Assembly: GCA_013407085.1 (NCBI GenBank)
Contig: JACCGJ010000629.1
Location: 116,148 to 180,147 of the forward strand
Source: Atriophallophorus winterbourni
Taxonomy: Eukaryota > Platyhelminthes > Trematoda > Plagiorchiida > Microphallidae
Direction of reading: 5' to 3'
DNA length: 64,000 bases
How positions within the stretch are numbered: the first letter of the stretch is position 1; each line of letters opens with the position of its first letter. A program made the position numbers and the translations under genes. Below are positions 8,661 through 19,041 of the stretch, one piece after another. Under the pieces are notes generated by a model that saw nothing but the letters and a program-made list of their open reading frames with translations, was not told where the DNA came from and ran no database searches.

Positions 8661-9097
8661 TTAAATTCCGTCTGTTTTCGCTGTTATAATCTATTATATC
8701 GGAGTTTTCAATTCCATAAAGATCGACCATGTTACATTAAAGGAAGCTTTGCTGTTGATGTCATCCAGCATGATGAAAAACGGTATGAAAACTCGATACC
8801 ATCAAAGTTCAAATGCATGAAATATTTTAGGATCACTTATGACATTGGCTTCGAATACAAATCTTGGATTTATAAAAGTCTGCAATGAGCTTGCCTCAGA
8901 TCAAGGCAGGTGTCCCGAAGTCAGCTAATCCACCCTTGAAGATATATCTTTACAATTCACTTCAAGATATTAACTAAAGCTCTAATAAAACTCCCTTTTT
9001 TTCGTAGAAAGCAAACATATATTCGATTTTCAAGTATTTGTCAATTCCGTTTCACAAACGTTATCAAATAAATGAATAAACATTGACCTTGAATTAT

Positions 9098-9165
9098 AAC
9101 GTACCCTTGATGACTGCAATTAACACGAAACCGGTCGTTGGTGTATGTTTGAAATGTTTGAAATT
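9098..9165 (+). repeat. Remnant of the 233-bp hammerhead repeat (ribozyme part)
   Basis: CCTTGATGACTGC is followed by AACACGAAACCGGTCGTTGG, which aligns with the hammerhead core of the array at 1-2052. C3 of the core is replaced by T and the 5' strand of stem II is altered, while GAAACCGGTC and the following GT are perfect. It is a solitary near-intact hammerhead in unrelated sequence. Confidence 0.65.
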
Positions 9166-10334
9166 GAAGATCTTTGTTTTAAGTGAATTTCGTTTTTCTA
9201 AAGTAAAATTTAACCAATTAATCGCTAATCTAATATTTATGTCTTTTTAAGTATTTATTGCTGACTTAAATATTTCGAATATTTAAAATCCGATCACTTT
9301 TATTCGACCAACAAAACTCATTTTGCACGGTGAACAGAAATTTAGAAATAGCTAAATCATTGAATTCTTTGGTTTACCTGATGGAAAAAAATTAGAAAAT
9401 TCTATCTTGGAATAAGTTGGCAGATTTGTGAATAACATATATCATGTTTTGGCATATTCCTTCAAAGTGCTAGAATCTTCACGTGAGTGGTAATTTTTAC
9501 AATATATCTGCCTCAATCCGTTTCATGATACTGTATATTGCGATTCATAATCTCTTTCTCCCACAATATAAACAATATCCACACTTTCGTTTATGTATTT
9601 ACAGCAATGCGCAATATATAGGAGCTTCTCAATTTCATTGCGAATAAAAAACGTCTCGATATTTAGGAACCTGAATTCTAAATTAATTTTACGATTGCTG
9701 TCAGGCTAACAACGCACTTTCACGTTAAATATAATAAAACAAACAATCTTGTCAACTAATACCTCAAACAATATAACTAAATTATCTGAATCATCCAAAA
9801 TGCGTCTTCATATTCAGATCACTCTAAGGTTTATCATTATGATATACCAACACAAAATTACCTGACATCAAAATGCAAACAAAATGTTATAAATTCGACC
9901 CACTCGGTAAACCTTTGTGAAAGTACAGCAAAACCTAGCCGCCATATATTATAAGATTGAAGAAAACATTTCAAAAACTTTCAGTAGATTTCGATACCTT
10001 TTCAAAGCGCTATTTTTCTGGCATTATCGACAAAACATTGTTTATCACAATATATGCCATAAAGCACATTAAAACCTATACTTGCAGAAAAATGCGTTAT
10101 ATCAATCACCACCAAATTAGTGATAAACTTACCCTAATAATTAGTCCTCGTGTACAAATACGTAAATGGATCGATTAAAGCAAGCAACAGTGATCTTTTT
10201 AAGTGTTTTTAAGTGAAAATGTCGCATCTTAACAACGTAATATATCAATTATTCAAAGCCATTTCTTGTTCTCAGACCGTGACAGCTTTTGTAGTAATTT
10301 AGAGATATTGATTTTAGGACTGAATTCTAGTTAA

Positions 10335-10420
10335 TTTGTTTATAAGTAAGGGATGGGGATGTGAGCAACACATTATTTTGTTTATAAGTAATTGATATTC
10401 ATCCGTGGATACCGACCATT
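10335..10420 (+). repeat. Remnant of the 233-bp hammerhead repeat (post-cleavage part)
   Basis: AAGTAAGGGATGGGGATGTG followed by AGCAACACATTATTTTGTTT matches a variant tail seen at 56785-56830 and 37969-38005 and corresponds to the GGTGTGAATGACGG..TTTTGTTT part of the array unit. The ribozyme core itself is not present. Confidence 0.45.
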
Positions 10421-11314
10421 AGTTGCAAGTGCACGGTGATTTTTGCTTCAGATCGATTTAAATAAATATATAACCAGGTTTTAATGTGAGAATCTATCTC
10501 ATAGCGTTCACATTGACGAGCAATTTGCGGCGTTTGCATGCTGTTGAATTTATTTACTTTCCGATAGTGAAGTTAGCCTACCAATAGGTGAACTTTCTGA
10601 TTTTGACACTTCATGGAGTAATGACGTTGTATTACAACAATTCTCACATATCAGCCAGGCAGTTAAGGCGATGACGTCACAGTAGGTTGAACATGTTCTG
10701 TAGACCAAAGATAGAAAGCACGTGTGAACTTTACTTCTCTTATCAGCAAAATTATGTTCAATTTGTTTACAGATGCTCGTTGAATCATGAGAATTTGGCA
10801 TCTGTAATAATTCGGCAAGCAATTTGCCGATCTAAACTTGCAAACACCGCAAATCAACCAGGTATTGCCTATCTCTGTTGACGTTGTGCAACATACGCCT
10901 TGTCAGTTAACAAACGGACGCATAATTTTGTGCTCTGATGCTTTTGAACATTACTCGTGACTCGCTGATTCTATCTGGATCATTCTTACACCATTCGATT
11001 TCGCTTGAAGAGATCTATTGGACTCGATCAATTTAGTGTCATGTGACCAATATTTCTGAAGTTCCTATTTTCCACATCACCGTAGAAATGTTGTGCGCGT
11101 GCAAATTTTGTTGTCCTTGTTTTGACATACTCGGGGCCGCTATCGTTCGGAAGATCTGCTGTATTCAACAAGACGTGTTTTCTTTGTGTGAGATCAAATC
11201 TACAGTCACCACGATTGTTTTACTAGGTAATTTGCATCCAATACGAAAAGTTCCCACGCGAACCTCGCAAATGTCATCTCTCAAACGTTAATCGACACGT
11301 GCGTAGGTGTTTCC

Positions 11315-11692
11315 GTGAAAGCCATCAAAGCCCACATTCAACGATCAGACGACCTTGACCTCAACTGCTATTGGATGTCAGGATCTAAGACAACTACTCG
11401 TGATTTGTGTCAAATTTGCAAAATAGGGGTAAGTGTGAAATCGAAAGTAGTCATGTGTTATATATGCTCTACTATGATACACACTAATTGCGATAAAATT
11501 TTGACTAAAGAGGCAGTAGTCTTTATTAATAATGCTCAAATTCGAGGTGTCTATTTTGTGAGCAACGCTGTTAAACGGCGCCGAGACCAATGTATCACAA
11601 TCAGGAAACCTAGAAGATCGAATCAAATACTTAGAAAACTGTTCACAAAAATTCGAGAAATCATTGAAGTCAATAGTTATTGCCCACAATAA
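11315..11692 (+). pseudogene. LINE ORF1 N-terminus with PHD-like zinc finger
   Basis: A 125-codon frame. Residues about 31-60 read LCQICKIGVSVKSKVVMCYICSTMIHTNC, giving a C-x2-C, C-x2-C, H-x2-C pattern, and the region is alignable with the ORF1 at 14002 (VCEQPVSLVASKVITCFLCMSKIHGKC). PHD-like fingers of this kind are known at the ORF1 N-terminus of several CR1-clade LINEs. The final Cys pair seems lost (YFVSNAV where the other copy has YVCVRC). The 11772-12035 frame continues ORF1 after stops and includes NLSVICTNVPE, comparable to SVICTDVPEPE at 32853. Confidence 0.65.
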
Positions 11693-12035
11693 CTCACTTA
11701 ATAATTAAACCGAACTAAACCCAACGCTACATCACGTACTTCCACAAGATGCTCCGTTACTTAAAGAGAATTTGCGGGAGGCTGAACAGTTTAGTGATGC
11801 AAACGCTAGCTGCGACTCAGATGTTAGTCAGATGAAAAAGTCGAAGGGGCGTCTACTGACTGTCCATCAGCAGAATTCCTTTACCTCCAAAACTAATACT
11901 GACATAAAAACAAATTTAATGAATCTCAGTGTAATCTGCACCAATGTGCCGGAGACATCCGGAACACTTTTCTCAAGTATAAGAACTCACGACATGGAAC
12001 AATCGTACCAGATGTGTTCAGTTTGGATATATTGA

Positions 12036-12790
12036 ACAGCTGGTCGGAGCGAAACAAACTTCCATTCAACTTCTGATAGTGTAAAATGCTGCAAATAGGC
12101 AAAGATTTCCCATTCTCATACAACCTTGGATCAAAACAACTAGAATGGACAACCAAAGCAAAAGCCCTCGGCGTATGGATTATTGGAAGTCTTAAGAATA
12201 ACATGCAATGCGAAGCAGTGTACAACCGAGCTAGCCACATGCTAGTTATTCTTCGGCGTATTTTCGGACATTTTTCCCGTGAATCATTCTTCATGCTCAT
12301 AAATACTTACATTTATCAAATAATGGATTACTCATTGCAAGCTTGGGTACCATGCCTACAAAACCACATCAAGCTGTTTGAGAAGATTTATCACAGAGCA
12401 ACAAAAATGAGAATATGAGAATCGAATATGCATCTTAATTTGTATACACTGCTTCGCATACGGGTTTCATTTAATATAATCCTAACTTATAAAATAATGA
12501 ACTCAAAGATGCACCCTCTGAGGCATCTATTTCGTTTCCGGTCAAGCCATGTCACACGTACTCACACACTGACTTTTGATATTCCTTATTCCCATCGGAA
12601 CTGCCGTCTGTTCTTCTATCCGGTGCATGTTTGTTACTTATGGAACTCCCTACCGTCAGATGTTGTCCAATCATCTAGTGAAAGGATTTTCAGGATTAAA
12701 TTGGATATATTTGTGTGTAGTAATTCCACCCTACATACCGTTTATATAACAATCTTTATCCAAACGAATATTTTTCGCTCATAACACGAC
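12036..12790 (+). pseudogene. LINE ORF2 RT C-terminal domain (deletion derivative)
   Basis: The frame from about 12036 reads LNSW.ERNKLPFNF, KMLQIGK, LEWTTKAKALGVW, INTYIYQIMDYSLQAWVP and IYHRATKM, the region downstream of RT motif C. A stop occurs near 12417, and the frame resumes at 12428 with RTHTLTFDIPYSHRNCRLFFYPVHVCYLWNSLPSDVV, the last conserved block of ORF2. Motifs A, B and C are absent. It joins ORF1 sequence within a few bases of 12035. Confidence 0.78.
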
Positions 12791-12899
12791 AATACATGAC
12801 ATTTTTTTGTAACTAAATAAACTGTTAATCTCCCCAATGCCTCAATTTATTTTGTATATATTTATTGTCCTTATACGAATATCCTAGGGTGTTGTACAG

Positions 12900-13830
12900 C
12901 TACGAGCTTTTTATACCATAAATTCTTGAATCCTGAATCTTGCATTGTTCCTACAAAATCGGACACTATAATCATGTAATGCCGTGTAGAATAGAAATAA
13001 CCATCATTCACTTCTCTTGTGAGTCGAACGTGAACGATCAAATACACTGAAATCAACAACCCTAATCCTTCTCTGAGCTGTTTCACATATTGCAAGAACT
13101 GATACTGGATATTCATTGTAAAGACATGTTAAGAAATGGAGATTTAGCAGAATCAGTTGAAGGTTCAAGATTCTGTTATCCTTAGTGCGTAACATTCAAG
13201 GCAGAAAGCCAGTGTTTCATATCCATATACTGCACGCGAACCAGTTTATCGTCACTTTGTACTAGCATAGAATAATACCATTGACAATCGATAAATACAG
13301 GACTGAAATTGTATTTACCTGGTGAAACAATTAAGAAAGTTCAAGGCGATAAATGCGGTGCAAGATACAATAAAATGAGTCTGGCAAGGCTATGACAGCA
13401 CCCAACTCAATCACAATTAATGAACTCGCGTTTATTGACCAATTCTGTTTGCAAGAGCATGCAAGATGATTTATTTGTATATTACCCTTTTTGTATGCCC
13501 AAACATGGTTCTGATCTGAAATACTGTTAAGTAAAAATTCCGTTCAGTGTGATTAATTCAAGTTTGTTTCAAATAAGCTTTTTCCTGATTTCTCAGCGTC
13601 TATAGTAATTTGTACAGTCTCGTATTTTGTATCATCATAATTTGTTAACTTAGACATTATCGATTCGTTTTGATTGCCGATAACGCCATACTGATTTATC
13701 GATTTCTTGTTATCGTTATTACTCACATTTCACTGATATTCTGTTCGTTAACTAAGTTAACAATATTCATCTGTTGAATACCATTTGTACATAATCAACT
13801 CATTCATTAATTACAATATACTCTTTGTTC
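12900..13830. other. No clear gene; possible antisense RTE trace at 12930-13280
   Basis: On the minus strand, fragments such as RAVYGYETLAF (near 13230) and RIRVVDFSVFDR (near 13040) faintly recall the YGCETW and SVFDHRC blocks of the RTE RT C-terminus. The match is short and broken, so I treat it as a possible remnant only. The rest (13300-13830) is AT-rich without structure I can name. Confidence 0.25.
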
Positions 13831-14001
13831 GGTTTTCGTTCTTCTGTGGTTGTCTCGGAGTCAAAATTCTATGTGGATATAACTGGAACCCAATCAGTCA
13901 CGCTTCGATCAAGCTGTGACAGCGAAGATTGTTCACCCGACAATGACCTGTAAGTAACTTGACCTCTGTGCCAATGGCCTGGATCCGGCGTACGCAACAT
14001 G

Positions 14002-14394
14002 GCCACCCCAGCTGATTGGATGAATCTCGACACGCAGAATTGTCCCGAGGTCACGTGCAAAGTGTGTGAACAACCGGTGAGTCTCGTGGCGAGTAAAGTC
14101 ATAACGTGTTTTCTGTGTATGAGTAAGATCCATGGTAAATGTAACCGTACTTTAGCCCCTGATTCGATAGCATTAATAAATAATGAAAAGGTTCCGGGCG
14201 CCTGCTATGTATGTGTTCGTTGCAGAGGTAAATCCTTGCACGATGTCGATACTTTTGAAGCCAAAATAGAAAATAGAATAGCCAGTTTCGAGTTGAACCA
14301 TCGAAATGTGCAGGAAATATTGGTAAATCACGTGAGTACGCAAGTGATCACTGAAGTAAACCATCATATCAATACAACGACTGAAGGAATCTGA
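14002..14394 (+). pseudogene. LINE ORF1 N-terminus with intact PHD-like zinc finger
   Basis: The frame of about 130 codons carries VTCKVCEQPV, KVITCFLCMSKIHGKC and GACYVCVRCRG, i.e. four Cys pairs or Cys/His ligands in PHD-like order (C-x2-C, C-x2-C, H-x2-C, C-x2-C). Downstream is a polar helical stretch (EAKIENRIASFELNHRNVQEIL) that could form a coiled coil. The stop at 14392 is probably a disabling mutation, since ORF1-like sequence continues with many stops to about 14930. The likely role was chromatin or RNA binding in the LINE particle. Confidence 0.68.
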
Positions 14395-15139
14395 GATTTA
14401 AGCTATTCATGTGACAAAAAAGAAAAAAGCAGGGTCAATCCCGTTTTGGAATCAGTTAAAACGACCACGGAAGTAGGAGATTCTTACAGAGCTATGCTGT
14501 TACGGTCGACATCAGCGGTAAGCTTCATTGCTGCTGTACCCTTCTCACGAAGTCAAGCCCCAAATGGTTTAAATTCTAAATAGTCTGACTTTCCAATACG
14601 CAATAAGTACTCCCCATGTGCACTAAGCGTGATATTTACGAACGTTAGCGAGTCTCAAGAAAACCTGTTTGCTGAAAACAGAAAAACGACCTCAAGAAAT
14701 GGTCTCAACTTTGACACCTAATGCAAATTTAACATGTAATCCCAGACAAAGTGACTCGTCTAACTCGCCACTCAACTTTAGCTCATATTGGTCAACTTCG
14801 CTTGCTAAAAGTCACGCTGAAGTACGATGCTGATATCGAGAACGTACTGCTGAATGCGTAACTACTCAAGACAGATCCCGACTCAAAATGTCTCATATAT
14901 CCAGATGTACCATGGTGGGAAAGGAAGGGTAGCTTGATCGCCAGAGAAAAAACGTTATTAAGAAGCATATTTCTACTTAGTACAAGCGATTAAGATGTAC
15001 ATCCATGGTAGACATCGACCGAAGGAGGCGAACACAGACAGTTCTCCTTGGTGGACCATAAAATACTTCTCCAGCATCGATTAAGGAAACCATGGAGCAT
15101 GATGTCAAGCAGTGGCGCTACATTGCATGCTCTCTTAAT

Positions 15140-15470
15140 ATTTCTAATGCACTAGTTGTGGACACTTTTCGAGTTCTTTTTCTCCAAAAAATAAAGGAAA
15201 TGGACTGAAACCCATAAAGATTACGCTCTTGACAAGCGCCATGGCCGGAATAGTAAGGTGGGAATGTAAAAAAAGGAAACGAACATCACCGATATATGTT
15301 AGACTTAGCCCACCCAAACCCAATGTCATAAGTGAAACAATAACCAATCTGGAGACAGCGGATAGCAGCGTTTCCATGCAAATGAAAAAGATAAATACAT
15401 CAAAATACACACTAGTTTCTCACCATTGGATTGCTCCGATCCAGATAGTCATTGGTGCTATCCCTTAGAG
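15140..15470 (+). pseudogene. LINE ORF1 RRM-like block remnant
   Basis: LVVDTFRVLF..KGNGLKPIKITLLTS (15150-15240) parallels VVVDTFRLPSSANYKGNGPRPLKINF in the ORF1 at 32853-33461. The frame after this (15229-15468) keeps about 80 codons open, containing SPKPNVISETITNLETADSSV. It corresponds to the variable region between the RRM-like domain and the ORF1 C-terminus. Confidence 0.5.
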
Positions 15471-15489
15471 CACCTGAAATCTTTATTGG

Positions 15490-17300
15490 CGGAACATTCA
15501 GTGTTCGTTTTAAAGAAAACTTATCAACGTAATAAATTAATACTGCGAAGCAGGACTAAAAATGGATGAAACAAGGGGCAATATTGTGGAAGTGTCACAA
15601 GGCTACCAACACAGCTGATTCTTGGGCACAATTTACACGACTGCGAAACAAAGTTATCAGCTTAATTCCAGATGCTAAACAAGCTTTTCAATCGCAATTG
15701 AGTTCTCAGATGCACCAGGATCCGCAGCTCTTATATAGAATCGTAAACGATAGAGCGAATATTGAACTAGGGGTCATTGCCATAAAGACTTCATCGGGCT
15801 TCACTTAATCCATTAATCAGACCGTTAACCGGTTAGCAGACGCTTAAGCCGGAGTTTATACGCCGAAATCTACGAAGTCTGATCACGAAATAATCATTCG
15901 ATTTGACCGACCGAGTGATTTATTGATTACTCCGATCTGAACCACTATACTGAATGTTCAATAATTTGCTTCATGCTGCTGTGGTACCAAAGGACTGGAA
16001 ACTGAGACAAATAACACACAATTACAAAGGTGGTAGCCGTTTTAAAGTTACAAATTACAGGCCTATGTCATTGCTGTCTTCGGTATTTAAAGAATTTGAG
16101 CGAATAAAAACAGCAAAAATAGTGCGACATCTGGAAACAGTTACCTAACACGGATTTTGCAGAAATCGCTCTTGTTTAACAAATATGCTGACAAGCCTAG
16201 ACGTTTGGACGAGGGTTACGGATGCGGAGACTGTATTCATGCGTGCTACCTGGACATTTATAAGGCATTCGATGGAGTTGATCACAATTTACTCTTGAAT
16301 AAGCTAAATAAACACGGTATTGTTGGAAGACAATATGAATTGATAAGTGTTTACCTCAGCAACAAACACATCAGCGTTCGTTTGGTCGACCTATTTTCGA
16401 AGAAAATCAATGTCACTAGCAGTGTTCCACAAGGATCAGTGCTTGGACCAAAACTGTTCCTCGTATACATGAACGATATACCAATACCAAATGACAGAAA
16501 GATGGTTTTGTTTTTGACGATACAAATGTATGGAGGTGAATCAGCAATGCTGATGATTGCATTTTGCTGCAAAACGATTTGAATGCTTCGTACAATTGGT
16601 CATTCGAAAATAAACTGCCATTGAATATGTAAAAGTCGTAGATCGTTCAAATTGGTCGTCACCTTGGCTTTTCCTATCCATAAATCTCGGCGACAAAATC
16701 CTAAAGTACACCACTGAAGAAAATGATCAGGGTGTCTGGGTTTGCAGTATTTTGAAAAATGGTCTACGATGCGAAGCCGTTTACAAAAGCGCGCTTTGGC
16801 TGCTCTGCATGTTTTGGTGAAAATTTGGATGTTTTTCCACAATGTGTTTTCGTTTCATGATGTACACATATATACACCCGGCTCTAGAACTGCCGCCACA
16901 AACCTGAAACACCATGCTCCAAACGAAATCTGAACTCTGCATCGCATTTATCAGAGAGGCTTTCAGGCTTGTCAATTCGCATCGCGGGCAATAAGGGACT
17001 ACTGGAGCTGAGGAAACGTACGCAAAGGAGAATGCGATGGGATCTCATCCTAGAATACAAAATACTACATTTTCCCTCCCCCTGGACTTATTATTCCACC
17101 TTTAAGCTTCCAGCAAAAGCCGTGACAATGGTTGCAAGTTGGAAATTCCACACTCCAAACAGGACTGCCGCAGGTATTTTATTCGGTGCATGTGTGCTTT
17201 GTTTGGAATTCCCCACTGCCGAGTTGGTAAGCTCAAACGTTATCTATATTCAACATCGAAACTTGAAGTTAGATAGTGCGATCCGAATTTGCCCCTAAAT
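15490..17300 (+). pseudogene. LINE ORF2 linker and RT, several frameshifts
   Basis: The linker (15566-15808) reads FTRLRNKVISLIPDAKQAF and LLYRIVNDRANIELGV. RT blocks are then spread over three frames: PKDWKLRQITHNYKGGSRF and NYRPMSLL (15954-16148), HGFCRNRSCLTN (16150-16190), HACYLDIYKAFDGVDHNLL (motif A, 16230), SSVPQGSVLGPKLF (motif B, about 16420) and a damaged motif C (FLTIQMYGG where intact copies have FADDI). The C-terminal domain follows with stops to about 17300. The lost motif C Asp pair and frameshifts show it is dead. Confidence 0.75.
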
Positions 17301-17332
17301 ATAATTGAACTATATCGTACCATTGATTTTGA

Positions 17333-17416
17333 TATATATATATAGATCATATATATATATATAGATATATATATAGATAATATAGATATATAGTATATAT
17401 ATATATATATATATAC
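17333..17416. repeat. AT/GATA-type microsatellite in LINE 3' UTR
   Basis: About 84 bases of TA dinucleotides with interspersed GATA units. It sits where the related copy at 27594 has a pure (AT)n tract, just after the ORF2 end, so the microsatellite appears to be part of this LINE subfamily's 3' UTR. Confidence 0.85.
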
Positions 17417-17419
17417 CTG

Positions 17420-17940
17420 AGTGAAGTGTCTCCAGAAACAATCAAATTAAAAATAAATAGATGACCAACAGGATGCGATCAATTTATGACATTTTCCTTT
17501 ACGGTGATAGAACATGTTCCTGTTTTCTAAAGGGAATGTAAGCAAACACGTAAAATTGATAACGAAATTGAGCTTAAACATATTGGGCTAATTTTGATAT
17601 TTTTATTTCAATTTAAAATTCTAGTGTTTCTACCACGAAGTGAAATGGCACGCACGATAAAATCTAGATAAGTTTTTGTTTTGCCATCAAATTCAGTTTT
17701 ACGTGACATCAAGCGTCCAAGAAAGAAAATATAAGTCATTTGTAACTAAGTGAGTATACACGATAGCCAATAATTGTGAACTAACACCTCCTATAAGGCG
17801 TTACATTAGCATTACTCTACATGTACACAATCGACAAATAAAGAATTACATTCCACTAGATGTACATTGTACACGTGATTTTGCCCCAAAGATTTATCGG
17901 GATTGAACTGATCAATCAATGACAAAATTAATAGTAACAT
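17420..17940. other. Spacer between inverted LINE ends
   Basis: About 520 bases without a coding frame or recognised repeat. It is flanked on both sides by (AT)n tracts and inverted copies of the same LINE 3' region, so the whole 16840-18510 block forms a long imperfect palindrome with this as its loop. Confidence 0.5.
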
Positions 17941-17950
17941 TCAAGATTCA

Positions 17951-17989
<39 letters not shown>

Positions 17990-18510
17990 CAAAATCAATG
18001 GGCCGATGAAGAACTTTATTAACCGTTGGGGACAAAATTTGGATAGCATAATATAATCGTCAAGTTTCGATGTAAATATAAATAAACTGTGAGCTTACCA
18101 AATGGAAGGTCGGAATTCCAAGCAAAGCACACACGTACCGAGATAAAATACCTGCGGCCTAGTTCTCGTTTGGAATGTGGTTATTATAAACTTGAAACCA
18201 TGGGCCACGGATGTGGTAGGAAGTTAGGAGTGGAATAATAAGTCAGTGGGTGGTGGAAACAGTAGTAAGCTATTTGGATGCGAGTCGAAGACACCTCGCA
18301 TTCTCTTTTGTGTACGTCTCCTCAGCTCCAGTCGTCTGAGTCGCCCGGCGAATGGCGTAATTTCGAGTCTAATGACAAGCTTAAAAGCTCTTTGATAAAT
18401 GCGATGCAGAATCTAGGAGCCATAGTGTTTAGGCTTGTGCGGCATAGTCTAGAACCGGGTGTATATATGTGTTCTTCATGACAGGAAAACACCCCGTGGA
18501 AAACGTCCAA
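17940..18510 (-). mobile_element. CR1-like LINE 3' fragment, inverted
   Basis: Read on the minus strand from 18510, the sequence contains ACACATATATACACCCGGTTCTAG (18466 down) and the C-terminal RT region homologous to the copies at 16846 and 27085. It includes the block equivalent to SKRNCRRYFYSVRVCFAW near 18190-18120. It ends with (AT)n at 17952-17987 and a tail of two ATCTTGA-type repeats at 17941-17952. Part of the 3' UTR between (AT)n and tail is missing compared with the 27060 copy. The reading frame is broken. Confidence 0.7.
17952..17987. repeat. (AT)n microsatellite in LINE 3' UTR
   Basis: About 18 uninterrupted AT dinucleotides directly joined to the CAAGATTCAAGAT tail of the minus-strand LINE fragment. 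Confidence 0.9.
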
Positions 18511-18599
18511 ACGAGTAGGTATATAATCAATAATGCATTGTCACTATATGTGTACAATCGAGCGTTCAGAAATGTGGTTTCAAATTAAACTGGAATCCG

Positions 18600-18890
18600 T
18601 CCTTCCATGTATTTTCATCACGACCAGTTTCGTGTTGTTTGAACTCAACAGGTAGAAACAGTACGATCAGGAACCGCATGCCTTGATTATGTGAATAAAT
18701 TTTAAACAAGGTTTAAGGTTGTTAGCCACTGTTGGATAAGTCTGGTTTGACCAACCTACTCAATTACGTGTATGCTGGGGACGCATGCAAATACGGATTT
18801 TTGTTCCAATCCCATGGGTTCAACCCCATTCATATATGTATGATTGCACAGGTTGGCTGTACCAGCTTTACCCAACAGTGGTTTACAGGC
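18600..18890. repeat. Inverted pair of 233-bp hammerhead-repeat copies
   Basis: 18605-18790 is a minus-strand copy: its reverse complement gives CCTGATCGTACTG, then CTAC, a mutated core CTGTTGA, AAACA, and ACACGAAACTGGTCGTG. Further along is the stretch matching CCAACAGTGG (18727). 18785-18890 is a plus-strand copy starting at ATGCAAATACGG and including ATGGGTTCAACCCCATT and ACCCAACAGTGG. The two partial copies meet head to head near 18788. The hammerhead core carries an A6-to-U change and an imperfect stem II, so it is predicted inactive. Confidence 0.75.
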
Positions 18891-19041
18891 TGAACATTTT
18901 AGACCGAAATCTGTTTTAAAAAGATAATATAGAATGATCCTTAACAACTAAATCTTCTGTAATCAGGTAGGTCCTTTATGTTGTTGGCGTGCTTCAGTCA
19001 ATGTTGACGACGGATGTCCATCGCAAGCGCACCAGTATCTC

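Larger units (their letters stand above)
8660..11050. other. AT-rich sequence, no recognised gene
   Basis: No coding frame above about 75 codons looks real. Two short stretches are remnants of the 233-bp ribozyme repeat (9098-9165 and 10335-10420). The last 180 bases (10870-11050), with TGTGCTCTGATGCTTTT and CTATCTGGATCATTCTT, resemble the 5' leader of the LINE at 32130-32290 and are likely the 5' UTR of the next LINE copy. Otherwise I see no structure. Confidence 0.5.
11050..12900 (+). mobile_element. Internally deleted CR1-like LINE copy
   Basis: The copy has a LINE 5' leader, an ORF1 with a PHD-like finger (11315-11692), a second ORF1 piece (11772-12035), and then jumps directly into the C-terminal part of the RT (from about 12036). 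It ends with a 3' UTR and AGCTTTTTATACCATA (from 12906) plus a short tail of ATTCTTGAATCCTGAATC type. The ORF1 end, the whole endonuclease and the RT catalytic core are missing, so it is a deletion derivative rather than a 5'-truncated insertion. Confidence 0.75.
13830..17420 (+). mobile_element. CR1-like LINE copy with ORF1, RT and (AT)n 3' end; endonuclease deleted
   Basis: ORF1 with an intact PHD-like finger starts at 14002. Decayed ORF1 continues to about 15240, with the RRM-like block near 15150-15240. Linker and RT sequence run from 15490 to about 17290. The endonuclease is missing: the frame passes from the end of ORF1 at about 15470 straight into the linker (RSRTKNG, then MKQGAILWK) near 15550. 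The 3' UTR is replaced by an AT microsatellite at 17333-17416. A second, inverted 3' fragment of the same subfamily lies at 17940-18510. Confidence 0.72.
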
